DNA of 64,000 bases, from positions 1 to 64,000 of the forward strand of contig CAWFUF010000003.1 in NCBI GenBank assembly GCA_963818775.1, in the 5' to 3' direction. This DNA is from JAMXLO01 sp963818775. Its GTDB lineage: Bacteria; Pseudomonadota; Alphaproteobacteria; Acetobacterales; Acetobacteraceae. This document shows positions 27,164 to 38,795 of the stretch, one piece after another. Every line of letters begins with the position of its first letter. The first letter of the stretch is position 1. The position numbers and the translations under genes are program-made. Under the pieces are notes generated by a model that saw nothing but the letters and a program-made list of their open reading frames with translations, had not been told where the DNA came from and ran no database searches.

Positions 27164-28438
27164 ATGCACGACATCCGTGCCATCCGTAGCGACCCGGCGG
27201 GATTCGATGCCGCGCTGGCGCGGCGTGGGTTGGCGTCGGTGTCGCCGGAGATCCTCGCGCAGGATACGGAGAGACGCGCTGCCCTGACCGCGTTGCAGGA
27301 GAAGCAGGCGCGACGCAATGCGATTGCCCGCGAAGTGGGGCAGGGCAAGCGAGCCGGCGCTGATACATCGGTGCTGGAAGCCGAGGCGGTGGCGTTGCGC
27401 GGCGAGATGGAGGATCTGGAGAAGCGTGCGGCCTCGCTGGACGAGGCGATCAGGCGGGTGCTTGAGGGCTTGCCCAACGTACTTGATCCGGATGTGCCGG
27501 ACGGTCCCGATGAGACGGCCAACATCGTGCTGAAGCAGCATGGCGAGCCGCGCGATCTCGGGTTTCAGCCGAAGCAGCATTTCGAACTGGGCGAGGCGCT
27601 CGGCATGATGGACTTTGCGACGGCTGCGAAACTTGCGGGCACGCGATTTGTCGTGCTGCGCGGCCCGCTGGCGCGGCTGGAGCGGGCGCTCGGCCAGTTC
27701 ATGATCGACCTGCACACGCGCGAGCACGGTTACACCGAATACGTGGTGCCGTCGCTGGTGAACGACGCCACTGCCTACGGTACCGACAAGCTGCCGAAGT
27801 TTGCCGATACGCTGTTCCAGACGACGGACGGAAGGTGGCTTATCCCAACGGCCGAGGTGCCGCTGACCGCGCTGGTGATGGGCGACATCCTCGCTGAAAG
27901 GGCTCTGCCGATGCGCGTCACCGCGTTGACCGACTGCTTCCGCTCGGAGGCGGGAGCGGCGGGTCGCGACACGCGCGGCATGCTGCGCCAGCACCAGTTC
28001 CGCAAGGTGGAGATGGTGTCGATCGTGCATCCCGACCGCAGCGAAGACGAGCACGAGCGCATGACGCAGTGCGCCGAGAAGGTGCTGACCCTGCTTGAGG
28101 TACCGTTTCGCCGCGTTGTTCTGTCGTCCGGCGATACCGGGTTCGGGGCGGTGAAGACTTACGATCTGGAGGCCTGGCTGCCTGGTCAGCAGGCGTGGCG
28201 CGAGATCAGCTCCTGTTCCAACTGCCGCGACTTCCAGGCACGGCGGATGAACGCGCGGTTCCGTTCAGCTGATGGCAAGACCATCACGCATCTGCACTCG
28301 CTAAACGGTTCCGGCGTTGCGGTGGGGCGTGCGCTGATCGCGGTGATGGAGAATCACCAGCAGGCGGACGGCTCTATCCTGATCCCTGCCGTGCTGTGGC
28401 CCTATATGGGCGGGATGGACCGCGTCGCGTCGGACTGA
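27164..28438 (+). CDS. serS: Seryl-tRNA synthetase
   Basis: The 424-residue class II synthetase has an N-terminal two-helix coiled-coil tRNA-binding arm (about residues 30-100). Catalytic motifs include TDCFRSEAGAAGRDTRGMLRQHQF (motif 2) and HSLNGSGVAVGRALIAVMEN (motif 3). GAGGAG precedes the ATG at 27164; a GTG two codons earlier is less likely. It ends 3 bases before a convergent DUF4282 gene. Confidence 0.97.
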   Translation: MHDIRAIRSDPAGFDAALARRGLASVSPEILAQDTERRAALTALQEKQARRNAIAREVGQGKRAGADTSVLEAEAVALRGEMEDLEKRAASLDEAIRRVLEGLPNVLDPDVPDGPDETANIVLKQHGEPRDLGFQPKQHFELGEALGMMDFATAAKLAGTRFVVLRGPLARLERALGQFMIDLHTREHGYTEYVVPSLVNDATAYGTDKLPKFADTLFQTTDGRWLIPTAEVPLTALVMGDILAERALPMRVTALTDCFRSEAGAAGRDTRGMLRQHQFRKVEMVSIVHPDRSEDEHERMTQCAEKVLTLLEVPFRRVVLSSGDTGFGAVKTYDLEAWLPGQQAWREISSCSNCRDFQARRMNARFRSADGKTITHLHSLNGSGVAVGRALIAVMENHQQADGSILIPAVLWPYMGGMDRVASD

Positions 28439-28441
28439 CGA

Positions 28442-28708
28442 TCAGGTGTGCGGTCTCGAGGCGAGGTCGGCGAGCTTGTCGCGCATATCGAAAAACACCA
28501 GGATCAGCTCGCAATAGATCCGCCACAGCAGGACGACGACGCAGGCACCGATCAACGGCAGGATGACGCCGGTGAGCAGGCTGAGTTGCCAGAGGCCCAG
28601 GACCACCCGGATCAGCGTGGCGATTGCGATCAGCAGCAGGCCCAGGGCGAACACGATACGGATGATCTTCGGCGTGATGAAGCTATCGAACGACAGGAAT
28701 TCCCACAT
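28442..28708 (-). CDS. DUF4282 family small membrane protein
   Basis: The 88-residue product opens with MWEFLSFDSFITPKIIRIVFALGLLL and has two transmembrane helices, followed by RIYCELILVFFDMRDKLADL. The -F--F-TP--I---Y and RI--E---V-F-----L patterns define DUF4282. The family is widespread and functionally uncharacterised. It is convergent with serS. Confidence 0.88.
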   Translation of the reverse strand: MWEFLSFDSFITPKIIRIVFALGLLLIAIATLIRVVLGLWQLSLLTGVILPLIGACVVVLLWRIYCELILVFFDMRDKLADLASRPHT

Positions 28709-28897
28709 GGCGGGCTCCTCCCTGATTGCCCGACGAACAACCTAGGCGCAGCTGATACAATTCGAGAAGCGTTATACTAGCGATCCTGTCCGCTGACCGC
28801 TTCGCGTGGATAGCGGTCAGTCCGACCCTACCTTGGCTGAGCGATCGGATGGGGCCAGGCGACACTATCGCTATCGATGGGAATCAAAAATAAACGT

Positions 28898-30247
28898 TCA
28901 GGGGCGTTCATCTGGCGACGGGTGGGGCTTAATGCTTCTCAGCGCTTTCGATGCTTTTAGGTGACGAACGGCGAGTTCGATCCGCCCGGTGCGTCTGGCA
29001 CCTTCGCTGTTTCCGAGAAGGTCGGCCACTCGTGTCGCTTGCTCGCGTACCAGCTCCGGTAATTCAGTGTGGTCCGTTAGGTGCTTTCTCATTGCATCGG
29101 GGAGTTGGGCGTGAATGCCGGGAGTCGTGTCGCCGCGAACCACAAAGCCCGGCAGTGCTGGCATCCCGAAGAACAACCCATGTGTGTCGCAGCCGTATCC
29201 GAACGTAGCGCCCGAGCTGTCTTCGTCCGGACCCGCCGCACCCATTTCGTGCGGCACCTCTATCCATCGGTTGCTGATGTGCACTAGGGACCACGAGCCG
29301 CGCATAGCAATGAAAGGTTCGTCGAAGCTTCGGCGCGCAGCCTCGATCCCAACAACCATCCTCGGGTCCAGGGTCCTATAGTACAGATCCGGCGGATACA
29401 GCGTAACCGTGTCCTGCCACAAATTATATGTCCCGGTGCCCTCGACAACATCGGTGCCCACTCCGGAGTCGCTGTACTCGCGCAGTGCCTGAGAGGCGAA
29501 GCGGACTTCGGCGGCGGCAGAGGGAGATGCCGGCTCTGCCATGCGACGCGCCCTGATCGCGCCCATAGCGGGACAGGCGGTCCGTCCGGGACGGTTGCCG
29601 GGTGCCGCGTCGATCCAGACGAATGGATTCTCGGCTGCCCGCGCGGCTGCCGTGCAGACGCCACAAGTGCCGTCGCACGCCTTCAGACCGAATAGACGGC
29701 GATGATAGACCCCGAGGCGCAAGTGGATTTGCACAAAGGCCGTCTCACCGGCGTGCTGCGCGGCCCATTCGATGCCTTGTATTAGGTTCTTGGCGACACG
29801 GCGACGGTCTTCGGGGAAGACCTTGCCGATCAGCAGGGCAGGGCGCTGCCCGAGACCGAGATGCATGCGCGCGATAAGCGCGCTGCCGGTGCCGTGCCCG
29901 ATCCGATCCTCGACTCCCTCGCCGGTGAAATCCCTCGTCTCCTCGATACAGTCCGCAAGCAACGGATGCTCGGTCAGGCAGCCGGTGTCGAGCACAGCCA
30001 CGATCAGTCTCGTCGACGATTTCGGCTGCCTGTCCAGGCGCCAGAGCTTTGGATAGACGCGATCGAATAGAGGGGGATCCGTGTTCCTTTTGTCCAAAAG
30101 ATAGATCCGGCGCAACTGGTCGCGTTCACTTTCGTAGGGAAGGGGCGCGCGCCAGATACCGGTCTGGGAATCGTGCAGCCAAGTAGCGTCGAAAATCTGC
30201 GATGTCACCGGGCCGAACAGTTCCGCCTCGAACTCTTCATCGCTCAT
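28898..30247 (-). CDS. Subtilase (S8)-like protein without a recognisable catalytic Ser
   Basis: The 449-residue product begins MSDEEFEAELFGPVTSQIFD and has no signal peptide. The first S8 motif is present as VAVLDTG (Asp87), the second as IGHGTGSALIA (His118), and the oxyanion region as AAPGNRPGRTACPA (Asn218). The segment YSDSGVGTDVV matches the stretch that normally precedes the GTSMAxP serine motif, but no such motif follows. The remaining 200 residues are unlike subtilases. The ATG overlaps the stop of the upstream membrane protein (ATGA), so the two work together. It may be a pseudoprotease, a protease with an unusual third residue, or a recombined gene. Confidence 0.75.
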   Translation of the reverse strand: MSDEEFEAELFGPVTSQIFDATWLHDSQTGIWRAPLPYESERDQLRRIYLLDKRNTDPPLFDRVYPKLWRLDRQPKSSTRLIVAVLDTGCLTEHPLLADCIEETRDFTGEGVEDRIGHGTGSALIARMHLGLGQRPALLIGKVFPEDRRRVAKNLIQGIEWAAQHAGETAFVQIHLRLGVYHRRLFGLKACDGTCGVCTAAARAAENPFVWIDAAPGNRPGRTACPAMGAIRARRMAEPASPSAAAEVRFASQALREYSDSGVGTDVVEGTGTYNLWQDTVTLYPPDLYYRTLDPRMVVGIEAARRSFDEPFIAMRGSWSLVHISNRWIEVPHEMGAAGPDEDSSGATFGYGCDTHGLFFGMPALPGFVVRGDTTPGIHAQLPDAMRKHLTDHTELPELVREQATRVADLLGNSEGARRTGRIELAVRHLKASKALRSIKPHPSPDERP

Positions 30248-30666
30248 CGGAGAGCCCCGGTTATCAGTGCGAGGAGACAGGCGGACGCCAGCAACAGAAT
30301 CGCGAGGCCGAGCCATGCCGGCATGCGCTCGATCCATGTGCGCCGATCCTGTTCATAGAACAGGACGGCGGCCGCCGGCTGCAGCAGACGTACGAGGCCC
30401 GTAAACAGCGCGCCGGTGAACGCGAGTGCCAATCCGGTATCCGACGTTGTCACCTTCATGCCCATGAACTGGCCGGTGAATGATCCGCCCGTCGCATGCT
30501 CCCCAAAGACGCTGATGATCGTCGTCACGGCACCCGCGGCGAAGGTGACGATGCCGACTATGGCAACGGCCGAAAGGATGACCGAGCGTCTCTCGCGGCC
30601 CAACCGCCGTGGGGTGGTCGTCGCCGTGCCCCCGGCCGCATGGGGGTTTCGCTTCGTGTGGGCCAT
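30244..30666 (-). CDS. Three-helix membrane protein coupled to the S8-like gene
   Basis: The 140-residue product opens with a basic, Thr-rich cytoplasmic head (MAHTKRNPHAAGG). Three hydrophobic segments follow: VILSAVAIVGIVTFAAGAV, LALAFTGALFTGLVRLL and LGLAILLLASACLLALI. A Gly/Thr-rich loop (GEHATGGSFTGQFMGMKVTT) lies between the first two. I do not recognise a family. An upstream start at 30738 is possible but lacks a ribosome binding site. Its end overlaps the next gene by four bases. Confidence 0.65.
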   Translation of the reverse strand: MAHTKRNPHAAGGTATTTPRRLGRERRSVILSAVAIVGIVTFAAGAVTTIISVFGEHATGGSFTGQFMGMKVTTSDTGLALAFTGALFTGLVRLLQPAAAVLFYEQDRRTWIERMPAWLGLAILLLASACLLALITGALR

Positions 30667-30934
30667 GATGCCGACTTTCTTTACTCCGCTGCTAAATCTT
30701 CTAGGCGGATTTAGTGAACCCGCATTGACTTGGATCAAGCCGTGCCGTGGCTCAGACGCCCCAACCCGCCCACACAGGCGAAGACCTGCGCGAACAGCCT
30801 GTCGGTCTCAGGGCTGGGCCAAAGTCAGCAGGAACATCGCGACCTCGCGGCCCGTGGACAGGTGACCGACGGGCAGCCCTCCAGCGTCTGATTAGGGTCG
30901 AGAGTGGTCATCCAACAGGGCCGTCGGTATTACC

Positions 30935-31789
30935 TTAGGCCGGCTTTACTCCCAGCCGGCCGGCAAGGTCCTGGATGAACTGCCAGGCGACGCGGCCCGA
31001 GCGCGCGCCGCGGGTCATCGACCATTCGATTGCCTCGGCGTGCAGTGCGTCGGTTTCGATCGGCAACTGCATGCTGGCGGCATAGCCGTCGACCATGGCG
31101 AAGAACGTGTCCTGGTCGCAGTTGTGGAAACCGAGCCAGAGGCCGAAGCGGTCCGACAGCGACACCTTCTCCTCGGTTGCCTCGGATGGGTTGATCGCGG
31201 TGGCGCGCTCGTTCTCGATCATGTCGCGCGGCATCAGGTGGCGGCGGTTGGAGGTGGCGTAGAACAGCACGTTTTCGGGTCGCCCTTCGATGCCCCCTTC
31301 GAGTATCGACTTCAGCGCCTTGTAGTCGGAATCCTCGCGTTCGAACGACAGGTCGTCGCACAGGATCAGGCAGCGCCGTGGCCTGCCGCGCAGGACATTG
31401 AGCAGCTCGGGCAGCGAACGGACGTCCTCGCGGTGGATCTCCACGAGTGCGAGGCTGCCGGGCAGTCGGGCGTTGGTGACCGCGTGCACGGCCTTCACCA
31501 GCGACGACTTGCCCATGCCGCGCGCGCCCCACAGCATGGTGTTGTTCGCCGGCAGGCCTCGGGCGAAGCGCAGCGTGTTGTCCAGCAGGATCTGCTTCTG
31601 GCGTTCAACGCCCTGGAGCAGCGCGATGTCGACCCGGGAAACTTTCACCACAGGTGCCAGATGTGGCGGCGATGGATGCCAGACGAAGGCCTCGGCCGCC
31701 GCGAGATCGACGGGCGCCGGTGGTGCCGGTGCCAGACGTTCCAGCGCATCGGCGATGCGGCTGGCGAGTTCGATCAGGCGCTGGTCCAT
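30935..31789 (-). CDS. DUF815-family AAA+ ATPase
   Basis: The 284-residue product is a DUF815 ATPase. Walker A is GARGMGKSSLVKA, Walker B is CLILCDDLSFE, and an Asn sensor lies in LFYATSNRRHLMPRD. The conserved C-terminal WSMTRGARSGRVAWQFIQD is typical. The family is widespread, usually single-copy and without assigned function. In many Alphaproteobacteria it is next to yajC; here an acyl-CoA synthetase gene lies between. Confidence 0.9.
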   Translation of the reverse strand: MDQRLIELASRIADALERLAPAPPAPVDLAAAEAFVWHPSPPHLAPVVKVSRVDIALLQGVERQKQILLDNTLRFARGLPANNTMLWGARGMGKSSLVKAVHAVTNARLPGSLALVEIHREDVRSLPELLNVLRGRPRRCLILCDDLSFEREDSDYKALKSILEGGIEGRPENVLFYATSNRRHLMPRDMIENERATAINPSEATEEKVSLSDRFGLWLGFHNCDQDTFFAMVDGYAASMQLPIETDALHAEAIEWSMTRGARSGRVAWQFIQDLAGRLGVKPA

Positions 31790-31817
31790 CGGCCCCGTCT
31801 TAAGGGCAACTTCGCGA

Positions 31818-33392
31818 CTAGACCAGCCGGTCGCGCCCGACCCAATAGCGCTGGCGAACCTGGCGACGCAGCACCTTGCCGACCGGCGACAACGGCAGCT
31901 CGGCGACGAAGCTGACCGTCTTCGGTGCCTTGTAGCTGCCGAGAAGCTGCTTCGCGTGGGCGATCATTTCCTCCTCCGACGCGGTTGCGCCGTCGCGCAG
32001 GATGACCTCGGCGTGCACCGCCTCGCCCCAGTCCGGATGCGGAATGCCTACCACGGCGGACATCAGCACAGCAGGATGTTCGACCAGCGCGCCCTCAACC
32101 TCGATCGCGTAGACGTTGAAGCCGCCGGTGATGATCATGTCCTTCTTGCGATCGACGATGAACAGATAGCCATCCTCGTCGACATAGCCGACATCACCCG
32201 ACTTCCAAAAACCGTTCTCGAACTCCGCCGCCGTGGCCTCGGGGTTGCCGTAATAGCCGCCGGTCGTCGCGCGCGTGCGCAGCCAGATCTCGCCGGTCTG
32301 GCCGGGGGGCAGCGGCTTGTCGTCGATGTCGGCGATGATCAGCTCCACGCCAGCGGAGACGCGACCGGCGGAGGCGAGGCGGGCCCGTGCCGTCTCGGTG
32401 TCGGAGCGATGCTCATGCTTGCGGAGCGCCGAGACGAACATAATCGATTCGCTCGCGCCATAGAGCTGCACGAAGATCTGGCCGAACTCGGCGACGAGGC
32501 GTTCGACCGCGGCGGGCGCGATCGGCGCCGCGCCGTAGACCATCGTGCGCAGGGACGAGAGGTCGTAGGTTTTGCTGCTGTTCATGTCGAGCAGCCGGTA
32601 GAGCAACGTCGGCACCATCAGCGATTGCGTAATGCGCTCGCGCTGCACGGTCTCGCACCACTGGGTGAGATCCGGCGTATTGAGCGTGTAGGTTGCGCCG
32701 CCGCTGAAGAATGTCGCGACGAACGGCATGAGGCTGGCGTGCGACATCGGCGTGAGTGCGAGGTATTTCGTGTCCTCGTCATAGGCGAGATCGGTCGTGA
32801 GATAGAAACTGTCACGCATCGCCAGGAAATGGTCGATCGAATACATCGCGCACTTACCCAGCGCCGTCGTGCCGCCGGTGAAGCGCAGGATGGGGATATG
32901 CTCGTGCACGTCGAGCTCGACGTCGTTGCCAGCGTCGGACGCCGCTTCCACCAGATCCCAGAAACAGGGCACGTCGCGCGGCAGATCGGGCGAGCGGTCC
33001 ATCGCCACCAGTCGGCAGCCGCGGCCGGCGAGCAGGTCGCGATACTGCGCGACGAGGCGCGTCTCGATGAACACGAGCTTCGGTCTGACTTGGTCGATCT
33101 GCCGCGCCTGCTCCTCGGGACTGTCACGGAGGTTGCTGAACACGACGGTCGCGGCCTGTTTGTAGATCGCCGGGAAGTGCAGCAGGCTGAGATTGTCGTT
33201 CTCCAGGATCAGCAGCACCTTGTCGCCTGCGCCGAGACCGAGCGCATGACGCAGCATGTGGGCGATCCGGTTGGTGAGGCGGTGATACTCGGCATAGGTG
33301 TAGCGTCGGTCGCGCTCCACGTTCACAATGGCAAGGTTGTCCCGGAAGCGTAGCGCCATGGTCGACATGACGCGGCTGAAATTCATCTTCAT
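31818..33392 (-). CDS. AMP-forming acyl-CoA synthetase/ligase
   Basis: The 524-residue ANL-superfamily enzyme activates a carboxylic acid with ATP and normally passes it to CoA. The core motifs are a variant phosphate loop FTGGTTALGKCAM, YGASES (A5), GYYGNPEAT, SGDVGYVDEDGYLFIVDRKKDMI (A7/A8) and the C-terminal Lys in PLSPVGKVLRR (A10). The phosphate loop has TGGTTALGK where TSGTTGxPKG is usual. GGAGGG precedes the ATG. The substrate is unknown; fatty or aromatic acids are both possible. Confidence 0.9.
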   Translation of the reverse strand: MKMNFSRVMSTMALRFRDNLAIVNVERDRRYTYAEYHRLTNRIAHMLRHALGLGAGDKVLLILENDNLSLLHFPAIYKQAATVVFSNLRDSPEEQARQIDQVRPKLVFIETRLVAQYRDLLAGRGCRLVAMDRSPDLPRDVPCFWDLVEAASDAGNDVELDVHEHIPILRFTGGTTALGKCAMYSIDHFLAMRDSFYLTTDLAYDEDTKYLALTPMSHASLMPFVATFFSGGATYTLNTPDLTQWCETVQRERITQSLMVPTLLYRLLDMNSSKTYDLSSLRTMVYGAAPIAPAAVERLVAEFGQIFVQLYGASESIMFVSALRKHEHRSDTETARARLASAGRVSAGVELIIADIDDKPLPPGQTGEIWLRTRATTGGYYGNPEATAAEFENGFWKSGDVGYVDEDGYLFIVDRKKDMIITGGFNVYAIEVEGALVEHPAVLMSAVVGIPHPDWGEAVHAEVILRDGATASEEEMIAHAKQLLGSYKAPKTVSFVAELPLSPVGKVLRRQVRQRYWVGRDRLV

Positions 33393-33568
33393 GCGAGCCC
33401 TCCCTGGCGTTTCCCGCCGATGCGGGTATTGCCAGCAGGGTCGGATGAAACGGTTGGGGTTGCAACGACAATCGCCGCTGGTTTATCGGCGCGGTCCCTG
33501 CCAGCTTGACGGGAAGGGGGCGGAAAGTATGGTCCCGTCACAATCCAGGCAACTCAGGAACTCAGGTG

Positions 33569-33946
33569 ATGCTCATCTCCCCCGCCTACGCGCAGGACGT
33601 GACCGGCATGTTCGGCAGCGCCACGCAGTTCCTGCCGCTGGTGCTGATCTTCGTGGTATTCTACTTCCTGCTCATTCGGCCGCAGCAGCAGAAGGCGAAG
33701 GAGAACCGCCAGATGATCTCGGCACTGAAGCGCGGCGACCGGGTGGTGACCGGCGGCGGCATCATCGGCACCGTGCAGCGTGTGCCGATGGTCTCGGACA
33801 AGGATGGCAAGCAGGTCGCGTCCAGCGAGATCGAGGTGGAGATCGCACCCAACATCCGCGTTACGGTGCTGCGCGATACGATCTCCAGCGTGGTGCGGCC
33901 GACCGCTGCGAATGATCCCCGGCCGGTGAAGGAGAAGGCGGGCTAG
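33569..33946 (+). CDS. yajC: Preprotein translocase accessory subunit YajC
   Basis: The 125-residue single-pass membrane protein is associated with SecDF-YidC. The helix and signature are visible as LPLVLIFVVFYFLLIRPQQQKAKE, followed by LKRGDRVVTGGGIIGTV. AGGAA precedes the ATG. It is followed by a perfect hairpin and convergent sodB; the usual secD/secF partners do not follow here. Confidence 0.94.
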   Translation: MLISPAYAQDVTGMFGSATQFLPLVLIFVVFYFLLIRPQQQKAKENRQMISALKRGDRVVTGGGIIGTVQRVPMVSDKDGKQVASSEIEVEIAPNIRVTVLRDTISSVVRPTAANDPRPVKEKAG

Positions 33947-33968
33947 GGGAGCGCACTCACGCTCCCCT
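33945..33968. terminator. Hairpin between convergent yajC and sodB
   Basis: AGGGGAGCG and CGCTCCCCT form a perfect 9-base-pair stem with a six-base loop (CACTCA), starting inside the yajC stop codon. It lacks a clear T-run, so it is either a bidirectional weak terminator or a transcript-end stabiliser. Confidence 0.6.
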
Positions 33969-33980
33969 GCCAGACGCTGA

Positions 33981-34589
33981 CTACGCCGCCTTTAGCTGCG
34001 CTTCGGCGTATTCATAGTTCGCGAGGTTATCGATCCAGTTCTGGAGATAGTCCGGGCGGACGTTGCGGAAGTCGAGGTAGTAGCTGTGCTCCCACACGTC
34101 GCAGCCGAGCAGCGCTTTGCCTTCGCCGGTGGCGAGCGGGTTGGAGCCGTTCGGCGAACGCGTCACCTTCAGCTTGCCGTCGGAGGCGAGCACCAACCAA
34201 ACCCAGCCCGAGCCGAACTGACCGACCCCGCCGGCCTTGAATGCGTCCTTGAACTTCGCCACACCGCCGAAGTCCTCGGTGATCTTCTTCTCCAGCGCGC
34301 CCGGGATCTTGCCACCGGTTGGGCTCATGTTCTGCCAGAACAGGATGTGGTTCCAATGCTGGCCGGCATTGTTGAACACCGGTGCCATGTCCGGCTTGTT
34401 GTGTGACAGCTTGACGATATCTTCGAGCGACTTGCCCTGTAGGTTGGGGTCCTTCTCGACGAAGCCGTTCAGCGCCGTCACATAGGCTTGGTGGTGCTTG
34501 CCGTGATGGAGCTCCAGGGTTTCCTGGCACATCCGTTTTGCCGCAAGGGCGGACGTGGAATAGGGAAGCGAGGGAAGTTCGAAAGCCAT
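33981..34589 (-). CDS. sodB: Superoxide dismutase, Fe type
   Basis: The 202-residue enzyme dismutates superoxide in the cytoplasm; no signal peptide is present. Metal ligands are visible as His28 (LELHHGKHH), His81 (QHWNHILFW), and Asp and His in DVWEHSYYLDF. The Gln in FNNAGQHWNH at the Fe-SOD position favours iron over manganese. The terminal helix region is normal. Confidence 0.96.
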   Translation of the reverse strand: MAFELPSLPYSTSALAAKRMCQETLELHHGKHHQAYVTALNGFVEKDPNLQGKSLEDIVKLSHNKPDMAPVFNNAGQHWNHILFWQNMSPTGGKIPGALEKKITEDFGGVAKFKDAFKAGGVGQFGSGWVWLVLASDGKLKVTRSPNGSNPLATGEGKALLGCDVWEHSYYLDFRNVRPDYLQNWIDNLANYEYAEAQLKAA

Positions 34590-34709
34590 GGAGTGTCCTC
34601 CGCTGGTTGCAGTGATGCGATGCCGTTCGCCGGGAGTGGCCTTTAGCTATGACCGGGGCTGGAACGCGTCAAGCTGGCACGGGTTGAGGACAGACGCCAC
34701 CTTGGGCGG

Positions 34710-35480
34710 ATGAACGAGGCGATCGCCGCGCTGGTTCGCCGGCATGATCCGGATCGGTTCCTGACCGCTCTGTTTGCGCCGCCCGATAAGCGCGAAGCGC
34801 TGCTGACGCTCTATGCGTTCAATCACGAGCTGGCACGGGCGCGTGAGGTGGTGTCGGAGCCGCCGCTCGCGCTGATCCGCCTGCAATGGTGGCGCGAGGT
34901 GGTCGAGGGCGCGTACCGCCGCCATGAGGTGGCCGAACCGCTGCGCGCCGCGGTCGATGCCGGCGAACTCGATCGCGGCGATCTGCTGCGGCTGATCGAT
35001 ACGCGCGAGGCCGAGGCGGAGCCGGCGTTCCAGACTGTGACCGACTGGCGCGGCTATCTGTTAGGGTCTGCCGGCGGCGTTGCGGTTGCGGCGGGGCGCC
35101 TGCTCGGCGCGCCCGATCCGGAAACGCTGCGACCATTGGGGGCCGCCTATGGCATTGCGGGTCTGCTACGCAGCATTCCCGCGCACAGCCGCCAAGGTCG
35201 TTGCTTGCTGCCGGCGGATATTCTGGCAGAGCATGGTCTGACGCCCGAGAGCCTCATCGCCGCACCGTCGGCGATGGCAGCGCAGGCCGTTGCGCGGCGG
35301 CTTGCCCACGAAGGATTGATGCTGCTAGGGCGAGCGCGACTGCCGCGGCGGGCTATTGCGGCAGGTCTGCCGGCCGTGCTGGCGAGGCGTGACCTCCGGC
35401 GAGGCTCGGCCTTGCCACGACAGCGTGGCATCGCCGATCGGCTGGCCGTCACGTTCGCCGGTATTGTTGCCCGCGTATGA
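34710..35480 (+). CDS. Squalene/phytoene synthase-like protein
   Basis: The 256-residue product has the all-helical squalene/phytoene synthase fold outline: RFLTALFAPPDKREALLTLYAFNHELARARE, then PLALIRLQWWREVVEGAY. The Asp-rich substrate motifs (DxxxD) of true prenyl synthases are not seen; the first is replaced by REVVSE. This matches the NDUFAF6-like branch, whose mitochondrial member helps assemble respiratory complex I. An enzymatic role in isoprenoid synthesis is therefore unlikely. The gene stands alone. Confidence 0.82.
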   Translation: MNEAIAALVRRHDPDRFLTALFAPPDKREALLTLYAFNHELARAREVVSEPPLALIRLQWWREVVEGAYRRHEVAEPLRAAVDAGELDRGDLLRLIDTREAEAEPAFQTVTDWRGYLLGSAGGVAVAAGRLLGAPDPETLRPLGAAYGIAGLLRSIPAHSRQGRCLLPADILAEHGLTPESLIAAPSAMAAQAVARRLAHEGLMLLGRARLPRRAIAAGLPAVLARRDLRRGSALPRQRGIADRLAVTFAGIVARV

Positions 35481-35510
35481 CGGATATCAGGTCAGGACGC
35501 ATCAGGCAGC

Positions 35511-35690
35511 TTACAGTCCTTGCTTGACCTTGTCGGCGCTATTGGTCACGGCTTTGCCCGTCGCGCTGACGTCCTGACCCAGACCCGCGGTGGTGTTGCA
35601 GCCACCGAGCGTGATCATCGAACCCGCAACTACGAACATTGCCAGCAGCGCACTGAGTATGCTCCAGCGCCTGCAAGTGAAGTCCTTCAT
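35511..35690 (-). CDS. Entericidin-family small lipoprotein
   Basis: The 59-residue product starts MKDFTCRRWSILSALL and has a lipoprotein signal peptide ending in the lipobox LGGC. The mature part NTTAGLGQDVSATGKAVTNSADKVKQ has the entericidin pattern. GGGGAAACCGAC precedes the ATG, which fixes the start at 35690 rather than 35729. Entericidins are small stress-linked envelope lipoproteins. Confidence 0.88.
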   Translation of the reverse strand: MKDFTCRRWSILSALLAMFVVAGSMITLGGCNTTAGLGQDVSATGKAVTNSADKVKQGL

Positions 35691-35758
35691 GTCGGTTTCC
35701 CCTGTTGGGTCATGGCAACATCCTACCAAAGGATCGTTGCGGCCTCAATGGCAGTTGA

Positions 35759-38632
<2,874 letters not shown>

Positions 38633-38651
38633 GCCGCGTGATCCTATACTT

Positions 38652-38666
38652 GTTCTCGGGATGTTC
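38652..38666. promoter_or_regulatory. LexA/SOS box
   Basis: GTTC, seven bases (TCGGGAT), GTTC is the alphaproteobacterial LexA operator. It lies 20 bases from the uvrA start and about 130 bases before ssb, so it probably represses uvrA and perhaps ssb until DNA damage. Confidence 0.8.
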
Positions 38667-38795
38667 TCGTCTTATATGGCAATTTTCAGGGGTCTTGGAA
38701 AGGTCTGTTAAGCGACTCCGCCCAGGATGGCCCATAGGATGGCAGCGTGTGGGAGCGGGGGCTAGAGTGCCTCCTTTGATGAGGGGATTGAAGCG

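Noticed and set aside
31398..33353. A 651-codon rightward open frame opposite the acyl-CoA synthetase gene
   Set aside because: It is the complement of a gene with clear ANL motifs. The translation is His/Arg/Asp-rich without motifs, as expected from GC-rich antisense frames.
34710..35480. Calling this gene a squalene or phytoene synthase
   Set aside because: The Asp-rich catalytic motifs are missing, so an enzymatic isoprenoid role is not supported.
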